The notes under the pieces were generated by a model that saw only the letters and a program-made list of their open reading frames with translations, was not told the origin of the DNA and did no database searches. From NCBI RefSeq assembly GCF_020616555.1, contig NZ_CP085173.1:8138001-8202000 (forward strand): a DNA stretch of 64,000 bases, written 5' to 3'. Position numbers and translations under genes: made by a program. Position 1 is the stretch's first letter; each line of letters begins with the position of its first letter. Shown here piece by piece: positions 23,592 through 32,083 of the stretch. Source of the DNA: Streptomyces longhuiensis. Lineage in GTDB: Bacteria > Actinomycetota > Actinomycetes > Streptomycetales > Streptomycetaceae.

Positions 23592-25801
23592 GCCGCGACG
23601 ATACGGTCCACCAGTTTCTGGACGGCGGTCACGGTCTCGTCGGGAGCGGTGGCGCCGCCGGGGTCGACCAGCGTGAGCGCCCGGGCCATGGCGCGGAACA
23701 GGTCGGGGGTGCTCTGGTCGTAGGCGAAGTTCACGAGCAGGTGCACCCGTCTTCTGAGCGGGTCGACGAACTGCGTGACCGCGGGACGGTGCGCCTGGTC
23801 GACGTCCCGGAGTACGGCCTCGACCCAGGGCGTGTACCGCGTGGGCTCGCGCAGCGGGCCGGTCGTCAGGGCCTCGATCAGCCGGGTCTTGTCGGAGGCC
23901 GCCGGGGGAGTGGGGGAGGCCGCGAGCGGGGGTTCGGTGGTTCGTACCGGATCCTCGGGCCGGTCGGGAGAGACGCGAGGATCCGGCACGGGGGAGACCG
24001 CCGGGGTGCGCTCGGCCTGCTCGGGGGGTGCCGGATCCGGTTCGGAGGCGAGCGTCGGCCGCGGCTCGGGATCGGGGTGCGGCTGGGCATCGCCCCCGTC
24101 AGGGCCGGAGCCCGTTCGGGAGCCCGGCAGCGACGTGTCCCCCGTGTCCCACTCGCCGAACGCGAGCGGAAGGTCCCGTACGGCGTCCGCGTCGAGCGCC
24201 GGGAGATCACGGTCCGCCGCGTCGATCATGGTGTCGGCGAGCCTGCGGATGAAGGCCGCGGCCTTCTTCTTGTCCTCGCGCAGCAGGTCGATCAGGTTGT
24301 CCGGGGCCTTGCTCCCGCCGAACAGCGCGGGAGAGCTGTACTGGATGGCGGCCAGATCCTTGGGAAGCGGGCCGCGGGGCTTGACCCAGAACAGCGGCAG
24401 GATGGCGACCGGCTCGTCCCCCGGCGAACGCCCGGCCCGGCGGGCGCGCTCCGTCATCACGGCCCACTCCCGCCGGCACCACTCGCTCTCGAAGTAGTCC
24501 GCGGTGATCAGGGCGACCAGCAGCCGCGTCGAGCGGATCGCCTCGACCATCGGTTCCCGCCAGGTGAGGCCGAGTTGGAGACTGCGGCGGTCCAGGAAGC
24601 CCGTACTCGTCACATTCCGGCCGCGCTTGATGCGCAGCTCCTGTTCGAGCTGCTCGTGGAACTCGGCGACATGGTCCTGGTCGTCCTCCCGGTTCGCGTA
24701 GCTGGTGAAGAAGAACGGGGCATCGGCGGGGCGTGGGGGCAGCACGGCGCGTATCGGCTCCTTGTTCTCGTTCCAGTTGGCCGCCGCCGGGCCGATCAGC
24801 GCCCGGACGAGCTGCGCCTCGTGCCGGCCGGCCCTGTCCTCGAAGGCTTGGGCGAGGGCCAGCAGGACATCGGGGGCGTCCCGGCTCAGGGCGATGGACA
24901 CCAGGCCGACGACGCGCGTGCGGATGGTCTCCGTCTCCGACGGCAGGCCGGACGACACCGCCGCCCGCCGGTCGATGGCCTCGATCCACGCACGGTAGCT
25001 GGGCAGGTCCCGGCAGACCGGCGAGGACAGCAGGGTGTCGATGAGCGTCTCCCGGTCCTGGGCGCTCATCCGCACATGGCCCGACGGCTGCGGCGGCGCG
25101 GGCCGCGCGGGCGCCGGCGCGAGCCGTACGGCGTCGGCGAGGGTGACGCACGCGGCGGGCGGGGTGCCGCGGCGGATCTGCTCGGCCACCGCGATGATCT
25201 GCTGCGGATGTCCCGCGAACGTACGGGCGAGATCCTCGGCCACGGGTTGCCGGATCTCGGCCAACTGACGGAAGAGGCTGGCCACTTCGGACGGGTCGAG
25301 GTCGCCGACGGGCAGCCGGGCGGCCCCGTCCCAGGTCGCGCCCGGCGGGCGGGAGGTGACCAGGATCCGGGCGTCGCCGGCCGGGAAGAGGTCCTGGATG
25401 CGGTCCGGATCGGCCACGTTGTCGTACAGGAGCAGCCACTTGTCGTCGGGTCGTGCGGGGATCTCCGAGACGCGCAGGACCTCGCGGTACCGGGTGTGCA
25501 GCTCGTCCGTCCCCCGCTCGATCAGCTGCCGCAGCCGGTGGGGATCGCTCTCGTGCGAGCAGTTGAACCACCAGGCCACGCGGTAGCGCATGCGGTAGCG
25601 GTGGCAGTAGGTGATCGCCGCCTCCGACTTGCCGTACCCGTGCTGCCGGTCGGCCGGATCGTGGAGGAGGACCGCGCGGTGGTCCTCGAACAGGTCCTGG
25701 ATGGCGGCGATCTCTTCGTCGCGGCCGACGAACGGCGTCGCCTGGACCGGCAGGTTCGAGATCGGAGGCGGATCGGTGGCGGAGCGTCTCGACCCGGTCA
25801 A
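23573..25801 (-). CDS. Multidomain NTPase-EAD-TIR-EAD protein
   Basis: A 742-residue protein with conflict-system architecture. Residues 20-210 are a STAND/NB-ARC-like P-loop: VGRDEE entry, HGYGKSE (Lys58, Ser59), KWLLLYDN (122-128), RILVTSR (145-151). Residues 248-325 and 637-714 are two similar helical modules (ETLIDTLLSS..YRAWIEAI and TRLIEALTTG..YTPWVEAV) resembling effector-associated domains. Residues 361-530 are a TIR domain (FFFTSYANRED; WCRREW with candidate catalytic Glu445). A Pro/Glu/Asp-rich linker of about 70 residues joins TIR to the last module. The start is taken as TTG 25801, which overlaps the stop of the tandem-TIR gene (TTGA); upstream in-frame codons are only antisense to that gene. 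The ribosome binding site is weak, so the start is uncertain. Confidence 0.82.
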   Translation of the reverse strand: MTGSRRSATDPPPISNLPVQATPFVGRDEEIAAIQDLFEDHRAVLLHDPADRQHGYGKSEAAITYCHRYRMRYRVAWWFNCSHESDPHRLRQLIERGTDELHTRYREVLRVSEIPARPDDKWLLLYDNVADPDRIQDLFPAGDARILVTSRPPGATWDGAARLPVGDLDPSEVASLFRQLAEIRQPVAEDLARTFAGHPQQIIAVAEQIRRGTPPAACVTLADAVRLAPAPARPAPPQPSGHVRMSAQDRETLIDTLLSSPVCRDLPSYRAWIEAIDRRAAVSSGLPSETETIRTRVVGLVSIALSRDAPDVLLALAQAFEDRAGRHEAQLVRALIGPAAANWNENKEPIRAVLPPRPADAPFFFTSYANREDDQDHVAEFHEQLEQELRIKRGRNVTSTGFLDRRSLQLGLTWREPMVEAIRSTRLLVALITADYFESEWCRREWAVMTERARRAGRSPGDEPVAILPLFWVKPRGPLPKDLAAIQYSSPALFGGSKAPDNLIDLLREDKKKAAAFIRRLADTMIDAADRDLPALDADAVRDLPLAFGEWDTGDTSLPGSRTGSGPDGGDAQPHPDPEPRPTLASEPDPAPPEQAERTPAVSPVPDPRVSPDRPEDPVRTTEPPLAASPTPPAASDKTRLIEALTTGPLREPTRYTPWVEAVLRDVDQAHRPAVTQFVDPLRRRVHLLVNFAYDQSTPDLFRAMARALTLVDPGGATAPDETVTAVQKLVDRIVAAWPHHT

Positions 25802-26883
25802 CGCGCTTCCCCCGCCGGATCGCGGGGCGCCGTACGCGCCGGGTCCATGACTCCTTCGCGGAGCCGTTCGGCCTGGTCGGGGCCGGATCCCTCCAGCGTC
25901 AGGACCTTGACACCACGTACGAGAACGGGCCGGGGCGCCGCGTCGATCTGAACGGCGACGAGCCAGGACGGGTCGGAGGCGGGCGGGTTGAAGGCGGCCT
26001 CCCAGTCGGTGGGGGCGGTGTTCCCCGCGTCGAAGTAACTGCGGGAGAAGACGACCACGACCCGGTCGGCGCCGTCCCGTGCGCGCTCCACGGCCTGCGA
26101 GAGGGTCTCGCGCCCGACCCGACGGCGCCGCTGCCGCACGGTGTGGCCCTCCTCGCGGAGCACCCCGTCCATCCAGTCGGCCCACGCCTGGTCGGCGCCG
26201 ACGTAGCTGATGGCGACCGAGCGTGGCTCACCGGCCGCGCTCTCGTGGCGGGCGTCGGGCTGCTCGGGCACCCTGAGATGGGGGCCGCTAGGGCTGGTCG
26301 CGCCCTGCGCGGAGCCGAACGCGGGGAGCGTGTCGCGTGCTTCGTCGGCCCCGAGCGGTGCCAGCCCGGCGCGTCCGGCCTCCAGGATGCTCTTCGTCAG
26401 CTGCTCGACGAACACGTAGTACCGCTCGTCCGCACCCGGGTCCGACGACGACACCAAGGATTCCAGGCCCTGCTCCCTGAGCCAGTCGAAGGCGCCGGGC
26501 CCGGGGAACGACTCGGAGCGGCGCACCTCCTGCGGGATCAGACGCTCGGCCACGGGTTTCCAGCAGACCGGAATGAGACAGCCGGGGGCCTGGACGCCCT
26601 CGGTGTTCGCGCGGCGGCGCATCCGGGACTGGATGACGGCCCACTCCAGGCCGCAGCCGCGGTCCAGGAAATACCTGGGGGAATAGAGCGCGATCATCAC
26701 GCCGGCCTTGGTGATGGCGCTGCTCGGCACCGTGTCGGGGTTCATCGCCGCGCCGAGCGCGCCGCTGATGCCGTAACCCTCCTGCGCCCGCAGCCGGTAC
26801 TCCAGATCGGCGTGGAAGCGGGTGAGCGCGGGCCAGCCGTCGCCGCGGGTGCAGCTCGTGTAGAAGAAAGCGGATGGATCCAC
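25798..26883 (-). CDS. Tandem TIR-domain protein
   Basis: A 361-residue protein with two TIR-like domains. The first, residues 4-185, opens FFYTSC, has ALYSPRYF and GLEWAV with Glu80 in the position of the NADase glutamate, and resembles FxsC-type TIR proteins of actinobacteria. The second, about residues 218-345, opens VAISYVGADQAWADWM, has VVVVFSRSYF and DWEAAF. No membrane segment or signal peptide. TIR domains act as NAD-processing enzymes or protein adaptors. Two here plus one in the next, translationally coupled, gene makes three TIR domains in two proteins. An 86-base gap separates it from the upstream binding-protein gene. Confidence 0.82.
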   Translation of the reverse strand: MDPSAFFYTSCTRGDGWPALTRFHADLEYRLRAQEGYGISGALGAAMNPDTVPSSAITKAGVMIALYSPRYFLDRGCGLEWAVIQSRMRRRANTEGVQAPGCLIPVCWKPVAERLIPQEVRRSESFPGPGAFDWLREQGLESLVSSSDPGADERYYVFVEQLTKSILEAGRAGLAPLGADEARDTLPAFGSAQGATSPSGPHLRVPEQPDARHESAAGEPRSVAISYVGADQAWADWMDGVLREEGHTVRQRRRRVGRETLSQAVERARDGADRVVVVFSRSYFDAGNTAPTDWEAAFNPPASDPSWLVAVQIDAAPRPVLVRGVKVLTLEGSGPDQAERLREGVMDPARTAPRDPAGEAR

Positions 26884-26969
26884 GCGCCCTCACAAACTGC
26901 CGCCGGGGTCGGCCGGGTCAACACCCTTGAGAATAAGCCGGGTTGACTGCCGGTGGGTAGCGGGACGCA

Positions 26970-28469
26970 TTACCCGCGCGTGGCCGGTTCGCCCCTCGGC
27001 GCCGACACGTCCACCAGCTCCGACTCGCCCTTCGGCGTGAGCCGCAGGATCGGGACCGCCTTGTCGCGCGGGTCCCCGTTGTCCTTGAACGACAGGAAGC
27101 CGCTCGCGCCGGGCACCTTGCGGTCCCCGTCGAGCTGGAGGAACATCCGGCCGACCGAGCGTCCCGTCACCTCGCCCTGCCAGTTGGACGCCATCCGGAT
27201 CGCCTGCGCCGCCGTGAGCACCGCGTCGTGCCCCATGATGTCCTGGCCGTCGTAACGGGCGTCGTCGGGGAACCACTTGTCGAGAGTGCCGCCCGGCTGG
27301 AAGCTCCCGGCCGACGGTCCCGAGACCGCCCCCGGGTCGTTGCGCCACATGTCCGCGTGGGCGAGGCCCGTGTAGAGCATGGTCACGCCGGTGCGCGCGG
27401 CGGCCGCGAGTTCCTTGGGTGTCAGGTTCGTCGTGTCGTCGCCGGTGAGCACGGTGAAGTTCCGCGACTGGCAGGTGCGGTTGGCGAGCGCGTTCAGGAA
27501 GTGCGACAGATGGCGTCCGCGCCCCGCGAAATAGACCACTTCGGGCCGCTCGCCGCACAACTGCTCGGCGGTGTAATGGAGTTCGTTGGGCCAGGCCGAG
27601 GGCACCGAGGAGTCGTACGTGATCCGGTCCGCGACGAGGCGGTGCTTCTTGTCCGGGTACTCCGCGCTGAACGCGTCACCGAGGGTGGACGCGTAGAGGT
27701 CGTCCTTGTCGGCGTCCTGGATGACGACGGCGGTGCGGTACTTGTCCTTCTGCCGCTTGAGGTATGCCGCGCCCGCCCGCGCCTCGTCCGCGTTGGTCGG
27801 CGCGACCCGCACGAAACCCTGTATGCCCTTGATGTCCGTGGCCGTCATGATGCTGGAGACCGTGGCGATGCCGCTCCGCGACAGCTTGCGCAGCGCCGCC
27901 ACGTCCGGGCCGGTGCTGGGGCCGAGGCCCGCCACCGCGACGAGCCGGTCGGGAGCGCCCTTGCGGGCGATCAGCTCGTCCACGGTGTGCTCCCAATGGC
28001 GCGCTCCGCTCCCGGTGTTGGCGACGAGCAGCCGGATCTTCGGGGAGGCGGCGAGGTCACCCGTGTTGTGCCGGACCTGCGCCAGATAGGCGCCTTCGAG
28101 CTCGTGCCGGACGGAGTCCTCGGAATTGCTGTCGTCGTCGGTGACGGTGAACGAGGTGAGGTAGGCGACAGTGACGTACGGGTCCGTGCCGCGGTGGTCG
28201 TAGACCCGCTTGTTCTCCTCCTCGATCTTCTTCTCGACCCGCTTGAGATGTCCGGCGAACGTGTACGAGCCGTCGGTGACGCCGACGCACTCCCGGTCCG
28301 GGTCCAGATGCGTCACGCCGTCGGCGCAGCGGGCGCGGGCGTCCGAGACCTTGTCGACGATCACGAATCCGGCGACCGACAGCACCACCGCGAACGCCAC
28401 ACCGGCCGCGACCAGCTTCACCGTCCGCCAGGACCACTCGCGCCACCGGGGCCAGGCCAGAGGGCTCAT
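26970..28469 (-). CDS. Membrane-anchored type-I periplasmic-binding-fold protein
   Basis: A 499-residue protein. A basic 16-residue N-terminus and one transmembrane helix (17-39) are followed by a large extracellular branched-chain-amino-acid-type ligand-binding domain. There is no lipobox cysteine, so it is a signal-anchored receptor rather than a usual ABC lipoprotein. The segment CVGVTDGSYTF near residue 60 recurs in Streptomyces proteins of this type. No permease or cassette ATPase is nearby. Its ATG overlaps the stop of the P-loop protein gene, so the two are made together. I infer a sensor that reports ligand binding to the cytoplasmic partner. Confidence 0.8.
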   Translation of the reverse strand: MSPLAWPRWREWSWRTVKLVAAGVAFAVVLSVAGFVIVDKVSDARARCADGVTHLDPDRECVGVTDGSYTFAGHLKRVEKKIEEENKRVYDHRGTDPYVTVAYLTSFTVTDDDSNSEDSVRHELEGAYLAQVRHNTGDLAASPKIRLLVANTGSGARHWEHTVDELIARKGAPDRLVAVAGLGPSTGPDVAALRKLSRSGIATVSSIMTATDIKGIQGFVRVAPTNADEARAGAAYLKRQKDKYRTAVVIQDADKDDLYASTLGDAFSAEYPDKKHRLVADRITYDSSVPSAWPNELHYTAEQLCGERPEVVYFAGRGRHLSHFLNALANRTCQSRNFTVLTGDDTTNLTPKELAAAARTGVTMLYTGLAHADMWRNDPGAVSGPSAGSFQPGGTLDKWFPDDARYDGQDIMGHDAVLTAAQAIRMASNWQGEVTGRSVGRMFLQLDGDRKVPGASGFLSFKDNGDPRDKAVPILRLTPKGESELVDVSAPRGEPATRG

Positions 28470-30451
28470 GTCCCGCTCCCGAGTATCGGCGACGTACGGG
28501 TGGGTGTCGTGAGCCGGTAGCGCTCCGCCTCGTTGACCAGAGCCACGTTGTAGTTCCTCCACAGTCGGGACAGGTGCACGAAGCCGTCGGCGAGGACCGG
28601 GCTGAGCTGCCTGCCGGGATCCGTGAGCGGGTCGCTCCACAGCCAGCGCGCCACCACCAGGTCGCGGATCACGGCAGGGACGGTGACCTGGTCGCCGGGG
28701 TCGGACGGCGCGAGCCGCGCCCGCAGCTCCAGCGGGCCGCCGGGGTGGGCGAGCCGGTTGGGGGCCGAGGTGATGGCGTGGAAGGCGCTGAGCCACTCCT
28801 CCGTCCGCGCCGTGTTGCGCAGAGTCACGAGGTACTCGGCGACCTCGTCGACTCTTTCCAGGGCGAGAAGGTGATAGAGCTCCTGAACGCGCTGCTCCCC
28901 GTTCGCGTAATGCTCTGCGAGGACCTCGTGCGCGGTGTCCCAGGCGCCGGCCCTCCCGGCCAGGTGCCACAGCAGCATCCGCCGGAGCCAGGGATGGAGG
29001 GACAGGGTGCCGGGAGCGCTCAGCAGCCAGCGGCTGCGGATGTCGGTGAACAGCTCCGCGCCGCGGCCGAGCAGCTGCGCGCCGACGAACAGGTCGTCGG
29101 CGGCGGCACATTGGGCGAGGCGGTCGCGGTCCGCGGCGTCGAAGTCGGCGAGCAGGTCGTCGAGCGCGGCGTCCACGAGCAACGGTTTGCGTCCCCCGGC
29201 CGACACGGTGCGGTGCGGCAGGTCGCGCAGCCAGAGGTTCTGCCGCGGGCCGGGCACCTGCGGCACGTTCGGCCCGCCGAGCACTTCGAAGACCTGCTGG
29301 ACCGCCTTGGGCAGACCGCCGGTGAGCCGGTGGACGAACGGCGCGAGCGTGGTGAACGGCGTGAGTTCGGGGTGGGTGTTGAGCTGCTGCTCGACATGGA
29401 TGCGCACCTCGTCGCGGTCGAGGTCGCGCATGCGCAGCGGATACCACCACGTGTCCTGGCCGTCCCCGGAAGGGCGGTGCTCGTGCCAGTCGGCGAGTGA
29501 GGCCCGGTCGGGCTCGCGCGGCTGCCAGGGCCACTCCTCGCCGGTCGCGGGGCCCCAGCGGGGCAGCCACCGGTTGCAGCCCGCGACGACGGACAGCGGA
29601 TCGCACGGGCGGCGCCCGAGCACGGTGTCGTCGTGCCGCGCCTGGAGCAGCAGATCGAGGAACTCGCGTCCGTGGTCGGTGTGCGTCTCGTCGAGCAGCA
29701 GCAGGTACGAGCGCGGCCGGAACAGCCCCTTGACGCTGGTGCGCAGGTCCTCCAGGAAGGCGGAGCACAGGAGTTGGTCGAGCCGGAGCTTGTCGCGCTC
29801 GTCGCCCTGGTGGCGCCAGCGGTTGAGTTCGAGCAGGGACTCCCACGGGTCGGAACTGTGGGTGAGGCGGTGCTGCCCGAACCAGGCCGCGGCCGAGTGG
29901 TCCCAGCGCCCGGCCCAGGACCGCGCGGACGTGTCGGTCGCCGCGGAGAGCAGCGTACGCGCGCTCCGGCTCGCCCCTTCGGGCGCGTCGATCGAGGCCT
30001 GGGCGACCGTCAGATAGGCGGCCAGATAGTCGCCGTGCCGATGCTTGGCCCTCTTCTCGAGTTCGGCGAGGGCGCCCCTGATGCCACGCTGCCCGCCGGT
30101 GAGGGCCTGGTGCGGAAGGTCCTGGTCGGAGGCGAGGAGCCCGAGGGCGAGGCGCGGGAACGCCGTGTGCCGGTAGCTCGGCAGATCCCGGGCCAGCTGC
30201 CGGGCCAGCAGGCCGAGTGCGTAGCGCGGCAGCAGCTCCTGGCCCGAGGTGAACTTGACGTATCCGAAGGGGTATTGGCTCCCGAACTGCTCCATCAGGA
30301 CGCACAGCAGCTCGCTGGTTCCGCTGCCGCGCGGCCCGAGCAGCATGGTCAGCGGACGCTCCGCGGCGCGGTCGAGCGCGAGCGTCGACTCCACGAGCGA
30401 GACGATGCCTCCGCGCCCTCGCACGCCGGTGACTGCCGAGTGCTCCGTCAC
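28466..30451 (-). CDS. P-loop protein with substituted Walker A lysine
   Basis: A 661-residue cytoplasmic protein. The nucleotide-binding segment LLGPRGSGTSELL (38-50) has Thr45 where Walker A normally has Lys. A Walker B-like YLLLLDETHTD follows in the middle of the protein. The C-terminal half is helical and rich in Arg, Leu and Trp, like winged-helix and arm regions of STAND or AAA proteins. It may bind nucleotide weakly or act as a scaffold. GTG 30451 is chosen because GAGGGAG precedes it; an upstream ATG adds 27 unlikely residues and overlaps the promoter. It is the first gene of the receptor/TIR operon and is coupled by ATGA to the receptor gene. Confidence 0.78.
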   Translation of the reverse strand: MTEHSAVTGVRGRGGIVSLVESTLALDRAAERPLTMLLGPRGSGTSELLCVLMEQFGSQYPFGYVKFTSGQELLPRYALGLLARQLARDLPSYRHTAFPRLALGLLASDQDLPHQALTGGQRGIRGALAELEKRAKHRHGDYLAAYLTVAQASIDAPEGASRSARTLLSAATDTSARSWAGRWDHSAAAWFGQHRLTHSSDPWESLLELNRWRHQGDERDKLRLDQLLCSAFLEDLRTSVKGLFRPRSYLLLLDETHTDHGREFLDLLLQARHDDTVLGRRPCDPLSVVAGCNRWLPRWGPATGEEWPWQPREPDRASLADWHEHRPSGDGQDTWWYPLRMRDLDRDEVRIHVEQQLNTHPELTPFTTLAPFVHRLTGGLPKAVQQVFEVLGGPNVPQVPGPRQNLWLRDLPHRTVSAGGRKPLLVDAALDDLLADFDAADRDRLAQCAAADDLFVGAQLLGRGAELFTDIRSRWLLSAPGTLSLHPWLRRMLLWHLAGRAGAWDTAHEVLAEHYANGEQRVQELYHLLALERVDEVAEYLVTLRNTARTEEWLSAFHAITSAPNRLAHPGGPLELRARLAPSDPGDQVTVPAVIRDLVVARWLWSDPLTDPGRQLSPVLADGFVHLSRLWRNYNVALVNEAERYRLTTPTRTSPILGSGT

Positions 30452-30503
30452 GGCCCCTGCTCCCTCGTATCTCGGTGATCTGCAGGGCATCAGTGCAGCG
30501 AGA

Positions 30504-30532
30504 ATGCCACAGGAGGCACTCCGTGACGTCAA
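30504..30532 (-). promoter_or_regulatory. Promoter of the receptor/ATPase/TIR operon
   Basis: On the minus strand TTGACG (30532-30527) and TGGCAT (30509-30504) are separated by 17 bases. The -35 overlaps a perfect TGACGTCA palindrome at 30524-30531, a possible regulator site. The predicted start of transcription lies about 45 bases before the GTG at 30451. Confidence 0.6.
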
Positions 30533-30596
30533 GTATTCAGGTTTCGCGCGCAGTTGGCTGATCTTTACACGTAACAGGCGGCCGCCGGTGCCCCGA

Positions 30597-30626
30597 TGCC
30601 CCGCGCCCTGGGTCGGGCGCGGGGCA
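30597..30626 (-). terminator. Terminator after the carnitine operon
   Basis: Twelve-base arms TGCCCCGCGCCC (30597-30608) and GGGCGCGGGGCA (30615-30626) pair perfectly around a six-base loop. It lies 14 bases beyond the thioesterase stop on the minus strand. No T-run follows, which is common in Streptomyces. Confidence 0.8.
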
Positions 30627-30639
30627 CCTCACCGCGTGT

Positions 30640-31116
30640 CTACACCTCCGCGACGGACCGTCCCGCCCAGTCCGGAGCGGGTTCGGTCAGCTCGGTGAAG
30701 CGCTCGCGGACCTCGTCGGGGAACGGCGCCGCGCGCCCCGCCTTCTGGTCGACATGCACCGCGAGCAGCTCCGTCGTGGCGACCGGCTGCGCGTCCTCGG
30801 CGGGTTCCGCGCCCGGGGCCGCGACGACGTACATCTCGTGGGTGAAGCGGGCCTTCTTGGCAGCGGCGCCCAGGACCCGGCTGCGGACGGCGAGCGCCGA
30901 CCCCTCCGGGACGTCACGCAGATAGCGCAGGTGCGACTCGACCGTGTACAGGGAGCAGCCGGTGGACTCGCGGTACCCGGAGTGCAGGCCCGTCTCGATC
31001 ATCAGCGCGTCGGTGGCGTGCCCGAAGACGAGGACGTAGAACGCCTCGCTCATATGACCGTTGTAGTCGATCCACTCGGCACGGACGGTGCGGTGCAGCA
31101 GGGGCAGCGGCGTCAC
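30640..31116 (-). CDS. Hotdog thioesterase of carnitine catabolism (betainyl-CoA thioesterase type)
   Basis: A 158-residue 4HBT-type thioesterase. The family signature WIDYNGHMSEAFY (Asp17 to His21) is at the N-terminus, as in hydroxybenzoyl-CoA-type hotdog enzymes. In carnitine degradation this enzyme releases glycine betaine from betainyl-CoA made by the BKACE enzyme. GTG 31116 overlaps the stop of the carnitine dehydrogenase gene (GTGA). It is the last gene of the operon and is followed by a strong hairpin. In other bacteria the dehydrogenase and thioesterase are sometimes fused, consistent with this tight coupling. Confidence 0.85.
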   Translation of the reverse strand: MTPLPLLHRTVRAEWIDYNGHMSEAFYVLVFGHATDALMIETGLHSGYRESTGCSLYTVESHLRYLRDVPEGSALAVRSRVLGAAAKKARFTHEMYVVAAPGAEPAEDAQPVATTELLAVHVDQKAGRAAPFPDEVRERFTELTEPAPDWAGRSVAEV

Positions 31117-32081
31117 TTGCCGGCCTCCTTCCGGGCACCCGGCAGGCGGCCCGTCGCGCGCAGTACGTCGATGACGCCCTGGTCGCGCTCGGCCACCAGG
31201 TCGGCGATGGTCCGTCCGGCCGCCGCGTCGTCGCAGCCGGCGACCACGGAGTCGTACAGCGCCTTGTCGAGCTCCGGAGCTTCCAGGCGGGTCCACGGCG
31301 ACTTCAGGGAGGGGCCGAAGTGGTCCAGCATGTGTGCCATGCCGCCCTCGCCGCCCGCGAGCGCGAACGTCAGCATCGGCCCCATGAAGGCCCACCGCAG
31401 GCCGGGACCCTCGGTGATGGAGTCGTCGATCTCCTTCACCGTGGCCTCGCCGTTGGCGACCATGTGCAGGGCCTCGCGCCACAGGGCCTCCTGGAGGCGA
31501 TTGGCGATGAAGCCGGGCACCTCGCGGTCCATCGTGATGACGGACTTGCCCGCCACCTCGTAGAAGCGGGAGGCCCACGCCACCGCCTCCGCCGAGGTCC
31601 GCTCGCCGCCGACCACCTCGACCAGCGGGATGAGGTACGGCGGGTTGAACGGGTGCCCCACGACGAGGCGGCCCGCACCCTCCGCGTCCGTCTGCATGTC
31701 CGTCATCGGATAGCCCGACGTGGACGAGGCGATGACGACCCCGGGCGGCGTCGCCGCGTCCAGGCGGGCCAGCAGATCGCGCTTGAGGTCCAGCTTCTCC
31801 GGGGCGCTCTCCTGCACGAACTGGGCGTCCGCCACGGCCTCTTCGAGGGTGGCGGTCACCGTGAGGCGATTCGTGGACGCCCCGTCGGCGAGGCCGAGCT
31901 GCGTGAGCGCGGGCCACGCGGCGTCGACGAGACGGCGCAGCCGCAGCTCCGCGTCGGGCGCCGGGTCCCAGGCCGTGACGTCGTAGCCGCGGGCCAGGAA
32001 GTGGGCGACCCAGCCGCCGCCGATCACTCCGGCGCCCACACAGGCGACGCGGCGTACGTTCTCGGGTTCGGTCGACGTCAT
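31113..32081 (-). CDS. L-carnitine dehydrogenase (3-hydroxyacyl-CoA dehydrogenase fold)
   Basis: A 322-residue NAD-dependent dehydrogenase. The Rossmann motif VGAGVIGGGW is at about residues 15-24, HPFNPPYLIPLVEVV near 143, and the carnitine-dehydrogenase-like segment GLRWAFMGPMLTFALAGG near 235. It oxidises L-carnitine to 3-dehydrocarnitine. The neighbours (BKACE upstream, thioesterase downstream) support carnitine over a fatty acyl-CoA substrate. GGAAGGA lies nine bases before the ATG. Only two bases separate it from the BKACE gene. Confidence 0.88.
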   Translation of the reverse strand: MTSTEPENVRRVACVGAGVIGGGWVAHFLARGYDVTAWDPAPDAELRLRRLVDAAWPALTQLGLADGASTNRLTVTATLEEAVADAQFVQESAPEKLDLKRDLLARLDAATPPGVVIASSTSGYPMTDMQTDAEGAGRLVVGHPFNPPYLIPLVEVVGGERTSAEAVAWASRFYEVAGKSVITMDREVPGFIANRLQEALWREALHMVANGEATVKEIDDSITEGPGLRWAFMGPMLTFALAGGEGGMAHMLDHFGPSLKSPWTRLEAPELDKALYDSVVAGCDDAAAGRTIADLVAERDQGVIDVLRATGRLPGARKEAGK

Positions 32082-32083
32082 GA

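Noticed and set aside
26970..30305. Very long minus-strand open frame of over 1100 residues spanning two genes
   Set aside because: Its first 600 residues are Arg/Pro/Ala-rich antisense-type translation of the P-loop gene in another frame. Only the last 499 residues, from MSPLAW, are the real receptor. GC-rich codon bias creates such long frames throughout the window.
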